IMG/VR virus record: IMGVR_UViG_3300042520_000071
Coordinates: 1 to 21,986 of that record
From: a virus
DNA length: 21,986 nucleotides
Direction: 5' to 3' (one strand)
The notes under the pieces were generated by a model, which was given only the letters and a program-made list of their open reading frames with translations, was not told where the DNA came from and ran no database searches. The position numbers were made by a program, and so were the translations under genes. Every line of letters begins with the position of its first letter. Position 1 is the stretch's first letter. Shown here one piece after another: positions 1 through 6,545 of the stretch.

Positions 1-22
1 GGTCGTTTTATAAGGAATCATT

Positions 23-673
23 ATGAGCATCATACTTCAAGGAAGTACTTCAGGTAGCGTTACATTACAAGAACCAGCCGTTGCTGGTACTACTGTATTA
101 GACTTACCAGCCACAAGCGGAAATGTTGTTGTAGATTCAGCTACTCAAACGCTTACAAATAAAACTTTAACAAGCCCAACAATTGGCGGAACTCCTACAG
201 GTGTAGGTGTTTTAACTAGAGGAACTGTTGTTACAGCAAGCGGAACTTCTGTTGACTTTACTAGTATTCCTAGCTGGGTAAAACGAGTTAGCGTTGTTTA
301 TTCAGGTTTAAGCACAAATGGAAGTAGTGCTTTATTAATTCAATTGGGTGATTCAGGTGGAATTGAAACAACTGGCTATATAAGCACTTCAGTTACTACT
401 GATAGCACAGGTGGTACTGCTGGTACGAGCTCAACAAGTGGTTTTGTAATATGGCAAGATAGTGCAAGTTACGCAACTCAAGGAATAGCAACAATTATTA
501 ATATTACAGGAAATAACTGGGTGCTTTCTCAAGCTGGTAGATTGCTTTCTACGAATGTTACTACTAGCGGTGGCGATAAAACACTTTCAGCAACTCTTGA
601 CCGAGTCCGCATCACCACAGTAAACGGCACAGACACTTTTGATGCTGGTTCAATCAACATTCTTTACGAGTAA
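23..673 (+). CDS. Tail fibre-type structural protein (216 aa)
   Basis: Probable fibre or appendage protein on the virion surface. Residues about 38-60 carry the SATQTLTNKTLTSPTIGG pattern seen in many phage fibres. The Ser/Thr/Gly-rich C-terminal part (about 66-216) contains FTSIPSWVKRVSVVY and ends in DTFDAGSINILYE, a recurrent C-terminal pattern in fibres of aquatic phages. No signal peptide, membrane segment or catalytic motif is visible. The start is supported by AAGGA at 12-16, six bases upstream. A 58-aa gene starts four bases after the stop. The 22 bases before the start hold only the possible last codons and TAA of a preceding gene, too little to annotate. The fibre class is fairly sure; its exact place on the particle and its ligand are unknown. 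Confidence 0.75.
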   Translation: MSIILQGSTSGSVTLQEPAVAGTTVLDLPATSGNVVVDSATQTLTNKTLTSPTIGGTPTGVGVLTRGTVVTASGTSVDFTSIPSWVKRVSVVYSGLSTNGSSALLIQLGDSGGIETTGYISTSVTTDSTGGTAGTSSTSGFVIWQDSASYATQGIATIINITGNNWVLSQAGRLLSTNVTTSGGDKTLSATLDRVRITTVNGTDTFDAGSINILYE

Positions 674-676
674 ATC

Positions 677-853
677 ATGGACAGAATAGAAATGAATGTG
701 ATTACTGGTGAGCGTAAGGTAGTTGAACTAACTGCTGAGGAAGTAGTACAGGCACAAGCCCAGTACGCAGCGTGGTTAGCAGCACAGCCAACCAAAGAAG
801 AACAGATTGCTAAACTGCAAGAGCAGATTGACGCATTAAAAGGAGTGTCATAA
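677..853 (+). CDS. Small fibre-associated protein, candidate assembly chaperone (58 aa)
   Basis: A complete 58-codon ORF from ATG at 677 to TAA at 851-853. It begins MDRIEMNVITGERKVVELTA and ends in a charged heptad-like helix, EEQIAKLQEQIDALKGVS. A short N-terminal strand region followed by a helical tail of the EEQIAxLQ type is common in small phage proteins encoded beside fibres, some of them annotated as tail fibre assembly proteins (family knowledge). The stop overlaps the next ATG (TAATG at 851-855), so translation is probably coupled. The position between two fibre genes supports a partner or chaperone role, which is inference. I cannot assign it to a named family with certainty. Confidence 0.65.
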   Translation: MDRIEMNVITGERKVVELTAEEVVQAQAQYAAWLAAQPTKEEQIAKLQEQIDALKGVS

Positions 854-1308
854 TGGCTGTCACACTAAATGCGAGTACAACCACAGGGCTGGTTCAGAGT
901 GCTGATACAAGTGGAATTATTACTCTACAGAACAATGGCACAAACGCAGTAACTGTTGATAGCGGTAATCTTCAATTTAATTCAGGCTATGGCTCAGTAG
1001 CTACTGCATACGGATGTCGTGCATGGGTTAACTTTAATGGTACTGGTACTGTAGCTATTCGTGCAAGTGGTAATGTAAGTTCTATTACTGATAATGGTAC
1101 TGGTAATTACACGGTTAATTTTACAAATGCTATGCCTGATGCAAATTATGCAGCCAGTTATTCTGCTGCAAGACCATCGTATACTGCATCCGATATTACT
1201 TTGGCTATTACTGCTGCTCCAACAACTTCAGCATTACAAATTACTACAATGAATGGTGCAGGAACGGCTCAAGACAACTTAATTGTGTCTGTTTCAGTAT
1301 TCCGCTAA
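853..1308 (+). CDS. Fibre or appendage structural protein (151 aa)
   Basis: Probable virion surface protein. The N-terminal half is Ser/Thr/Gly/Asn-rich (MAVTLNASTTTGLVQSADTS). From about residue 55 it carries the pattern CRAWVNFNGTGTVAIRASGN followed by NGTGNYTVNFTNAMPDANYA, a recurrent C-terminal domain of fibre proteins in many environmental phages. The beta-rich composition without hydrophobic segments fits a trimeric tip domain. The start is backed by a strong AAGGAG at 840-845 with a seven-base spacer, and the ATG overlaps the stop of the preceding small gene. It may be a separate fibre or a detached tip of the preceding one; the sequence does not decide. Confidence 0.75.
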   Translation: MAVTLNASTTTGLVQSADTSGIITLQNNGTNAVTVDSGNLQFNSGYGSVATAYGCRAWVNFNGTGTVAIRASGNVSSITDNGTGNYTVNFTNAMPDANYAASYSAARPSYTASDITLAITAAPTTSALQITTMNGAGTAQDNLIVSVSVFR

Positions 1309-1320
1309 TCAGGAGAAATT

Positions 1321-1518
1321 ATGAACCAACGAATTATTTACCCTAATGACAATGGTGGTGTAGCAATCTTGATACCAACTCCTGAGTATTTGGTTGACCA
1401 CACAATTGAAGAATTAGCGGCTAAAGATGTGCCAGCTGGTAAGCCATTTAAGATTGTAGATGTTGCCGACATCCCTACAGATCGCACATTCCGTAACGCA
1501 TGGGAGTATCAAGAATGA
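1321..1518 (+). CDS. Small conserved fibre-locus protein (65 aa)
   Basis: Begins MNQRIIYPNDNGGVAILIPT, continues with EELAAKDVPAGKPFKIVD and ends DIPTDRTFRNAWEYQE. Short proteins of this pattern (RIIYPNDNGGVAI, then AAKDVPAG, then DRTFRNAWE) recur next to tail fibre genes in phages and prophages; their biochemical role is not established to my knowledge. No membrane segment or catalytic motif is visible. The start has a clear AGGAG at 1311-1315, five bases upstream. The stop overlaps the next start (ATGA at 1515-1518), which suggests translational coupling with the 73-aa gene. A fibre assembly or stabilising role is inferred from position only. Confidence 0.7.
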   Translation: MNQRIIYPNDNGGVAILIPTPEYLVDHTIEELAAKDVPAGKPFKIVDVADIPTDRTFRNAWEYQE

Positions 1519-1736
1519 TTACGATTAACTTTGACAAAGCCAAAGCGATTACTAAAGACCGCCTAAGAGCAGAGCGTACACCTTTATTGCAAGCCCAAGA
1601 TGTAGCGTTTCAGAGAGCATTAGAGTCAGGTGCAGACACCACAGCAATCGTAGCTGAGAAACAACGGCTAAGAGATATTACCCAACTAGCTGACCAAGCA
1701 ACTACGCTTGAGCAGTTAAAACAAATAGAGGTTTAA
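1515..1736 (+). CDS. Small helical fibre-locus protein (73 aa)
   Basis: Begins MITINFDKAKAITKDRLRAE and is almost wholly helical and charged, ending TTLEQLKQIEV. Small proteins of the pattern KAxxIxKDxLRxxRxPLLxxxDVxFxRAxExG recur beside phage fibres, and I regard this as a member of that unnamed class. An upstream in-frame ATG at 1500 exists, but the start at 1515 is preferred because it forms an ATGA overlap with the preceding stop and leaves the MITINFDKAKA opening. The role is probably as a partner or chaperone of the fibre proteins on either side (inference from context). The next gene begins two bases after the stop. Confidence 0.65.
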   Translation: MITINFDKAKAITKDRLRAERTPLLQAQDVAFQRALESGADTTAIVAEKQRLRDITQLADQATTLEQLKQIEV

Positions 1737-1737
1737 T

Positions 1738-2856
1738 ATGCCAATCACTATAGACGGCACAAACGGAATAACGCAAGCCGACCAATTTAACTCCGATAGT
1801 ACCTTTGGATTCAAGAATCGCATCATAAATGGTGCAATGGTTATTGACCAAAGAAACGCTGGTGCTAGTGTTACTCCTACTGCTTCTGCTTATACTTTAG
1901 ACAGATGGAAAGCAGTTTTAGATGTTACTTCTAAGTTTAGTGTTCAACAAAATGCTGGTGCTGTAACACCCCCTACAGGATTTAAAAACTATCTAGGGGT
2001 AACTTCACTTTCTGCTTATACAGTAGGGACTAACGAATCATTTTATTTACAACAGCCCATAGAAGGGTTCAATACATCAGATTTAGATTTTGGAACTGCT
2101 AATGCAAAGACAGTAACTTTATCGTTTTGGGTTCGTAGTTCATTAACTGGCACTTTTGGTGGTTCTATTTGGAATAGTGCTGTTAATAGACTATATCCAT
2201 TTACTTATACAATCTCAGCCGCTAACACTTGGGAATATGAAACAATAACCATTACTGGCGATATAACTGGCACTTGGATAGGTGCAACTAATGGTGTTGG
2301 TTTATTTCTAAACATTCTTCTAGGTGCTGGCTCAGGAGTAAGTGGAACTGCTAATGCTTGGGGTACTGGTACATCTTATTTCCCTACAGGTGCAACATCA
2401 GTAGTCGGCACAAACGGAGCAACTTTCTACATCACAGGAGTTCAGCTAGAGGTAGGCTCTACAGCTACTAGCTTTGATTACAGACCTTACGGTACAGAAC
2501 TGCAGCTTTGCCAACGTTATTATTACAAAGCGGTTACAGGAACTTTATTTAACCAATTAGCGTTTTGTAATGTTAGAACTACAACATCACACTATGCTTT
2601 CTTACAAATGCCAGTAACTTTAAGGGCTAATCCATCTTCTGTTGATTACAGCACTATTGGAATTATTGCCGCTTGGGGTGCTGCTGTAACAGGATTAAAT
2701 AGTTTAACTTTGGCTGATGCGGCTTACGGTGCTGGTCAAACTCAAGTTCTTTTAGATGCAGTAACTTCAAGTGGTGTTGGAACTGTTGGTCAAGTATCAA
2801 TGTTACTAGGCAACAACTTTGCAACTGGTTATGTTGCTTTAAATGCGGAACTTTAA
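1738..2856 (+). CDS. Fibre/appendage protein with jelly-roll-like domain (372 aa)
   Basis: Probable receptor-binding appendage. The N-terminus MPITIDGTNGITQADQFNSD is followed at about residues 24-45 by FKNRIINGAMVIDQRNAG, a signature of many phage appendage proteins. Residues about 120-250 are beta-rich (VTLSFWVRSS, TWEYETITITGDITGTW, FYITGVQLEVGSTATSFDYR), like carbohydrate-binding jelly-roll modules. After ELQLCQRYYYK comes a variable C-terminal domain of about 110 residues that probably contacts the receptor. GAGG lies about six bases upstream of the start. The stop is one base before the next ATG. The assignment as a surface appendage is confident; sugar binding is inference from fold-like pattern. 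Confidence 0.75.
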   Translation: MPITIDGTNGITQADQFNSDSTFGFKNRIINGAMVIDQRNAGASVTPTASAYTLDRWKAVLDVTSKFSVQQNAGAVTPPTGFKNYLGVTSLSAYTVGTNESFYLQQPIEGFNTSDLDFGTANAKTVTLSFWVRSSLTGTFGGSIWNSAVNRLYPFTYTISAANTWEYETITITGDITGTWIGATNGVGLFLNILLGAGSGVSGTANAWGTGTSYFPTGATSVVGTNGATFYITGVQLEVGSTATSFDYRPYGTELQLCQRYYYKAVTGTLFNQLAFCNVRTTTSHYAFLQMPVTLRANPSSVDYSTIGIIAAWGAAVTGLNSLTLADAAYGAGQTQVLLDAVTSSGVGTVGQVSMLLGNNFATGYVALNAEL

Positions 2857-2857
2857 T

Positions 2858-3028
2858 ATGTATAAAGAAATTATCCAAGATAGTCCTTATGGCAAACCTT
2901 CTAAATTTATCATTCGTGATAATGGTGATGGTTCTTTTACATCATTCTTAGCACAAGAAGATAACGAATTTTATAAAGCCTACCTAAAATGGCTTGAAGA
3001 AGGTAACACCCCAGAGGCTGCTGAGTAA
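2858..3028 (+). CDS. Small fibre-locus protein (56 aa)
   Basis: A 56-codon ORF beginning MYKEIIQDSPYGKPSKFIIR, with an acidic C-terminal helix (FYKAYLKWLEEGNTPEAAE). An in-frame ATG at 2843 lies inside the preceding gene; 2858 is preferred because it follows the preceding stop by one base and has GCGGA upstream. The central IIRDNGDGSFTSF followed by a helix resembles other small phage proteins that follow fibre genes. The stop overlaps the start of the repeat protein (TAATG at 3026-3030). The function is unknown; an assembly or partner role for the 372-aa protein is inferred from the repeated 'large fibre gene plus small gene' layout here. Confidence 0.6.
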   Translation: MYKEIIQDSPYGKPSKFIIRDNGDGSFTSFLAQEDNEFYKAYLKWLEEGNTPEAAE

Positions 3029-3732
3029 TGTTTGCAGAATCACCGTATGCAGGGTCGCCATTTGCTTCGCTAGGTGTTGCTGCTGACGTATCTATAACGG
3101 TAGTAGGTGTTTCTGCGGTAGGGGTAGTAGGCACAGTTGATGTCGTAACAGACCAAAATATTGATGTAACAGGCGTAAATGCCGTAGGTCAGGTAGGGAC
3201 TGTAAGTGTTGTTGCTGAAGCTAATGTAGCGTTAACGGGTATTAATACCCCTTGCCTAGTTGGTAATGTAGACGTTAAAGCCGATGCGGTCGTTGACCTG
3301 ACTGGGGTGTACGCTGTAGGGCGTATAGGTAACGTAACTGTACAGGCTGGTGCAGAAATAACAGTTACTGGGGTTTATGCGGTAGGGCGCCTTGGAAACG
3401 TAACGGTTACAGGTAACGTTGTAGTTAATTTGACGGGCGTTAAGGCAGTAGGCAGAATAGGCAACGTAGAGATTTCTGGCGGTGCAACAGTATTTGTTAC
3501 TGGCACCCAAGCAATAGGTCGGATCGGCAATGTCACGGTATTTGGTAATGCTACGGTAAACGTGACAGGCGTCAAGGCTGTTGTTAAACTTAAGGTCGTA
3601 AACGTTTGGGGTGACATTAACACAGATCAGACTCCAAATTGGCAAGATATTAACCCAGTGCAGGTATCGGCATGGAGCGAAATTACCCCTAGCCAAACAC
3701 CAAACTGGACTGATGTATTAGTACCAAATTAA
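3028..3732 (+). CDS. 22-residue-repeat virion appendage protein (234 aa)
   Basis: A structural protein built almost entirely of repeats. After a short leader (MFAESPYAGSPFASLG), residues 23-176 form seven consecutive 22-residue units, with a partial eighth to residue 185. The consensus is roughly VxVTGVxAVGRIGNVTV followed by five variable residues. The units are regular beta-strand/turn patterns, which fits a beta-solenoid or intertwined fibre shaft (inference). The tail (about 194-230) has a second motif, QTPNWQDI and QTPNWTDV in the spaced pattern W-x2-I...PNW-x2-I. No membrane or catalytic motif is visible. One copy of the same 22-residue unit ends the 113-aa protein at 10321-10662. The start overlaps the previous stop. 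Confidence 0.7.
   Translation: MFAESPYAGSPFASLGVAADVSITVVGVSAVGVVGTVDVVTDQNIDVTGVNAVGQVGTVSVVAEANVALTGINTPCLVGNVDVKADAVVDLTGVYAVGRIGNVTVQAGAEITVTGVYAVGRLGNVTVTGNVVVNLTGVKAVGRIGNVEISGGATVFVTGTQAIGRIGNVTVFGNATVNVTGVKAVVKLKVVNVWGDINTDQTPNWQDINPVQVSAWSEITPSQTPNWTDVLVPN
3094..3582 (+). repeat. Tandem 66-bp coding repeats (22-residue units)
   Basis: Seven full 66-base units and one partial unit, in frame, encode the TGVxAVGRIGNVTV repeat. The DNA copies have diverged at synonymous and some amino-acid positions while the length stays exactly 22 codons, so the array looks old and held by protein structure rather than freshly expanded. Confidence 0.85.
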
Positions 3733-3741
3733 GGATAAATT

Positions 3742-5715
3742 ATGGCAAGCACATTCTCACCAACCCTAAGACTTGAGCTAATTGGCGATGGCGACCAGTC
3801 AGGTATCTGGGGTCAGACTACCAATACCAATCTAGGAACTCTACTAGAACAGTCTATTACAGGCGTAGTGTCTATTACTATGACCGATGCCAACTACACG
3901 CTAACTAGTTTTAACGGCGTATCCGATGAAGCCCGTAACGCTGTTTTGGTGGTAGGTGGTACAAATGCTGCAGTGCGGGATATTATTACCCCACTAGTTG
4001 AAAAACTCTATGTGGTCAGGAATAATACTTCTGGTGGATTCGCCGTCAATATTCGTGCATCTAGCGGGTCTTCTGTGTCTGTACCCAATGGCGCAACCGT
4101 CTGGGTTTACTGTGATGGCACTAACTTTAACGTGGTTGGTACTGAGTCTGTAGGTAACTTTGCGGTCAACGGCAATCTATCTGTTACAGGTAACACCAAC
4201 GCAGTTGCTGCAACTTACACAGGCAACGTAGCGGCTCTTAATATCTCAACTGCAAACGTCACCGCTACAGGCGCTGGCACTTTTACTAACAACGTATCGG
4301 CAGCAAACTTTACTGGTGCGGGTTTAACCATAACCAGCATTAACGCATCTAACATCTCGGCGGGAACCATAGCAAATGCCCGTACAACTGCGGCTTCGGC
4401 AAACGGTGCTTCAACCATCGTAGCTAGGGATTCTAACGGTTCTTTTGCTGGTAACGTTGGAACTTTCGTTTCTATATCTGGTGCGGTATCAGGCAACGGT
4501 GCTGGCTTAACGGATATTAATGCAAGCAATATATCCAGCGGAACCATCTCAAACGCCAGAACTACTGCCGCTTCTGCTAATGGGGCTTCCACAATAGTAG
4601 CCAGAGACGCTAATGGTAGTTTCGCTGCTAATGTGGTTACTGCTACTACTGGAACTTTCACTTCTATTTCTGGTAATGGTGTTGCATTAACCGCTATTAA
4701 TGCCTCAAATATATCGAGCGGAACCATAGCAAATGCCCGTACAACTGCGGCTTCGGCAAACGGTGCTTCAACCATCGTAGCTAGGGATTCTAACGGTTCT
4801 TTCGCCGCTAACGTAGGAACTTTTACGACTATATCTGGTAACGGGGTTGCTCTTACAGCAATTAATGCTTCTAACATAAGCTCTGGCACGGTAGCCACAG
4901 CTCGTATATCGGGGTCGTATACAGGTATTACAGGTGTCGGCACATTAGTTGCAGGTACATGGAACGCAACCACAATCGCTGTAGCTAATGGTGGTACAGG
5001 TGTTACTTCATCAACTGGTAGTGGAAACGTTGTATTAAGCGCAAGCCCAACATTTACAGGTATCCCATCAGGTCCAACAGCGGCTCCAGGGACAAATACA
5101 ACTCAACTAGCAACCACAGCTTTTGTGACTGCCGCAACAGGCACTCTTGGCACAATGTCAACCCAGAACGCCAATGCCGTAGCTATTACGGGCGGGACAA
5201 TAACAGGCATTACAGATTTAACCGTAGCTGATGGCGGCACAGGGGCTTCTACATTTACTGCAAATAGCGTTGTTTTAGGTAATGGCACTTCTGCTTTAAA
5301 CGCTAACATGGTAGCTCCTGGCACGTCAGGCAACGTCTTAACTTCTAATGGTACCACTTGGACTTCAACAGCTGCAGCTGCGCCTACGGTAATTACACAA
5401 CAGGGCTATGCTATGGATACCACCCATTCAATTTCAGTGTCAGGCACAAATAGACCTATTTTATTAACCCTTAGTTTTTCTAGTCTGAATAATGCATTAG
5501 CTACAATTTCAGGAACTTTTCAATGGGGTTTAGGATCTTTAACAGAAACCTATACATTCTTTTCTAACGTAAGCGTTAACTTTCAGGTAGCTCCTTCTGG
5601 AACAATAACAGTTTATTTAACACCGACAACCGCTACAACTCTTCAATTTAGAGCAGATACTACAGGAGGTGGTTTTGTATTTAGAAACTTTTTTGCATCA
5701 GCAATACAGTTGTAA
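3742..5715 (+). CDS. Long tail fibre protein (657 aa)
   Basis: The largest fibre in the window. The N-terminal domain (about 1-135: MASTFSPTLRLELIGDGDQS, GIWGQTTNTNLGTLLEQSI) is the conserved virion-attachment type of many environmental phage fibres. The shaft (about 140-400) has repeats around INASNISSGTIANARTTAAS and STIVARDSNGSFA. Then come GGTGVTSSTGSGNVVLSASP and PTAAPGTNTTQLATTAFV, patterns shared with side-tail-fibre proteins. The last about 110 residues, after APTVITQQGYAMDT, are a beta-rich tip and the probable receptor contact. AAGGA at 3731-3735 gives a six-base spacer. It is followed by the longest non-coding gap seen here, so it closes the fibre module. Confidence 0.85.
   Translation: MASTFSPTLRLELIGDGDQSGIWGQTTNTNLGTLLEQSITGVVSITMTDANYTLTSFNGVSDEARNAVLVVGGTNAAVRDIITPLVEKLYVVRNNTSGGFAVNIRASSGSSVSVPNGATVWVYCDGTNFNVVGTESVGNFAVNGNLSVTGNTNAVAATYTGNVAALNISTANVTATGAGTFTNNVSAANFTGAGLTITSINASNISAGTIANARTTAASANGASTIVARDSNGSFAGNVGTFVSISGAVSGNGAGLTDINASNISSGTISNARTTAASANGASTIVARDANGSFAANVVTATTGTFTSISGNGVALTAINASNISSGTIANARTTAASANGASTIVARDSNGSFAANVGTFTTISGNGVALTAINASNISSGTVATARISGSYTGITGVGTLVAGTWNATTIAVANGGTGVTSSTGSGNVVLSASPTFTGIPSGPTAAPGTNTTQLATTAFVTAATGTLGTMSTQNANAVAITGGTITGITDLTVADGGTGASTFTANSVVLGNGTSALNANMVAPGTSGNVLTSNGTTWTSTAAAAPTVITQQGYAMDTTHSISVSGTNRPILLTLSFSSLNNALATISGTFQWGLGSLTETYTFFSNVSVNFQVAPSGTITVYLTPTTATTLQFRADTTGGGFVFRNFFASAIQL
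4363..4445 (+). repeat. 83-bp perfect direct repeat, copy 1, in fibre shaft
   Basis: Bases 4363-4445 are identical to 4720-4802 (offset 357 bases, 119 codons, so in frame). They encode the IANARTTAAS...RDSNGS segment of the shaft. The copy lying between them encodes nearly the same protein with many synonymous differences. Confidence 0.85.
4720..4802 (+). repeat. 83-bp perfect direct repeat, copy 2, in fibre shaft
   Basis: Identical to 4363-4445. It sits in the third shaft repeat of the 657-aa fibre. A recent conversion or duplication event between the first and third repeats is the simplest explanation. Confidence 0.85.
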
Positions 5716-5759
5716 TGAGTTTTAAAGTACCCTAAAGTATAAGGTGCAAATAGTGAATC
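5716..5759 (+). promoter_or_regulatory. Intergenic gap with paired TAAAGTA motifs (possible promoter or operator)
   Basis: This 44-base AT-rich gap is one of only two gaps over 40 bases, and it divides the fibre module from the zinc-ribbon/lysis genes. It holds TAAAGTA at 5722-5728 and again at 5733-5739, one helical turn apart (11 bases), and a TATAAG at 5738-5743 that could be a -10 element. The only -35-like hexamer nearby (TTGTAA at 5710-5715) is 22 bases away, too far for a standard sigma-70 promoter. No terminator hairpin with a U-tract is seen. Function is uncertain. Confidence 0.2.
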
Positions 5760-5823
5760 ATGTCAGACGAACTGGGTTTATCGGCTGGTGCCAAGGGGAT
5801 CAGCGAAGGAATTAAAACGGGCA
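5760..5823 (+). repeat. 64-bp perfect direct repeat, copy 1
   Basis: Identical to 6093-6156. The match starts at the A of each ATG; the bases before it and after it differ. The offset is 333 bases (111 codons). Confidence 0.9.
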
Positions 5824-5855
5824 TGCCACAGCAACCAGCACAACCACAGGTTTAA
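5760..5855 (+). pseudogene. Truncated copy of the 150-aa gene start (31-codon ORF)
   Basis: The first 64 bases, starting exactly at the ATG, are identical to the start of the gene at 6093. They encode MSDELGLSAGAKGISEGIK plus two residues. The copy then diverges into MPQQPAQPQV and a stop. It is probably a remnant of a duplication or recombination event, although the ORF is intact and could yield a 31-residue peptide. No good Shine-Dalgarno lies at the usual distance (AAGG about 15 bases upstream), which argues against strong expression. The stop TAA at 5853-5855 overlaps the ribosome binding site of the next gene. Confidence 0.5.
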
Positions 5856-5864
5856 GGAGAGGAA

Positions 5865-6074
5865 ATGATTAAAGAAATTCAAGACTCAATCGAAGACGGC
5901 GAATTTAAGCCACGCCATACTATTGAAATTTACTGCCCTAATTGTGGGTACGACGTTTCTGAGGCTGAGTTAGCTGCCAAGATGTGCAGTGATTGTGGGC
6001 ATAGCCTTGAAGAACCAGAGCAACACGTAGCTATCGTGGTTGCCAATATGTCGTTTGGTGGTTCTACTCTTTGA
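5865..6074 (+). CDS. Small zinc-ribbon protein (69 aa)
   Basis: Contains two CxxC knuckles, CPNCG (C24, C27) and CSDCG (C41, C44), separated by 13 residues. This is the layout of a zinc ribbon that binds one zinc ion. The N-terminal part is acidic (IQDSIEDGEF) and the C-terminal tail (QHVAIVVANMSFGGSTL) is hydrophobic. Zinc ribbons of this size can bind nucleic acid or protein partners; nothing here shows which. The start has the strongest Shine-Dalgarno in the window (AAGGAGAGG at 5854-5862). The gene is bracketed by the two copies of the 64-base repeat, which suggests that it arrived with, or was trapped by, the rearrangement. It could be a regulator of the lysis genes or a small virion-associated factor. 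Confidence 0.75.
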   Translation: MIKEIQDSIEDGEFKPRHTIEIYCPNCGYDVSEAELAAKMCSDCGHSLEEPEQHVAIVVANMSFGGSTL

Positions 6075-6092
6075 GGCAAAGAACAGTGAGAT

Positions 6093-6156
6093 ATGTCAGA
6101 CGAACTGGGTTTATCGGCTGGTGCCAAGGGGATCAGCGAAGGAATTAAAACGGGCA
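6093..6156 (+). repeat. 64-bp perfect direct repeat, copy 2
   Basis: Identical to 5760-5823. It forms the first 21 codons of the full-length coiled-coil membrane protein. Confidence 0.9.
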
Positions 6157-6545
6157 GGGAAGCTGGTCGGGAGATTGGCAAGAACATTGAAGAAGTACAG
6201 AAGGAAGCAGTAGATGTAGCAAAAGAACGGGCAAATGCAAGAATCCGTGAGCGCAGGGAAGCAGAGTTAAAGAAGGAACGGGCGATATTTAAAGCCCTTG
6301 AGGAGTACAAACACCGTAAACAAATCACGGATGAGGAGTACAAACTAAGGGTAGATTTTGTTAAGAAGTACGGTACTAAAGAGTGGCAGAAGCTAATAGA
6401 CATCAAGACCGAGATTGAACGGCTTGAGAAGGAAGACAGAAAATACTTTGATGCCGAGTTATCAAAGGTTAAATGGGTGCAGTTTTGGTGCTTTTTGGCT
6501 GCAGGCTGGATTGCTTATTTTATTGTATGGGGTGGTAAAAAGTGA
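6093..6545 (+). CDS. Coiled-coil protein with C-terminal membrane anchor (150 aa)
   Basis: Residues about 1-35 are Gly-rich (GAKGISEGIKTGREAGREIG). Residues about 33-125 are a highly charged helical, probably coiled-coil, region (EAELKKERAIFKALEEYKHR). Residues about 128-146 (VQFWCFLAAGWIAYFIVWG) form one membrane helix ending in GGKK. The layout is that of a tail-anchored inner-membrane protein. It heads the run of overlapping genes that includes holin and lysozyme, so a part in lysis timing is plausible but not shown. Its start is duplicated 333 bases upstream. The stop TGA overlaps the GTG start of the next gene. No spanin lipobox or catalytic motif is visible. Confidence 0.7.
   Translation: MSDELGLSAGAKGISEGIKTGREAGREIGKNIEEVQKEAVDVAKERANARIRERREAELKKERAIFKALEEYKHRKQITDEEYKLRVDFVKKYGTKEWQKLIDIKTEIERLEKEDRKYFDAELSKVKWVQFWCFLAAGWIAYFIVWGGKK

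Noticed and set aside
3256-3696. Cys/Tyr-rich 146-aa frame on the - strand
   Set aside because: It mirrors the 22-residue repeat gene; the odd Cys/Tyr/Asn composition is typical of antisense translation.
4215-4973. 252-aa open frame on the - strand
   Set aside because: It lies wholly opposite the repetitive fibre shaft and reads as Ala/Val/Pro-rich repeats, the expected mirror of Ser/Thr/Ala/Gly codons. It has no start signal and no recognisable domain.
23-5715. Diversity-generating retroelement acting on the fibre genes
   Set aside because: No reverse transcriptase, no template/variable repeat pair with adenine-biased differences, and no C-type-lectin-like variable domain is visible. The perfect repeats found are not of that type.
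6093-6545. Spanin (Rz-like) identity for the coiled-coil membrane protein
   Set aside because: Its membrane helix is C-terminal rather than N-terminal, and there is no nested or adjacent lipoprotein with a lipobox, so the spanin layout is not met.
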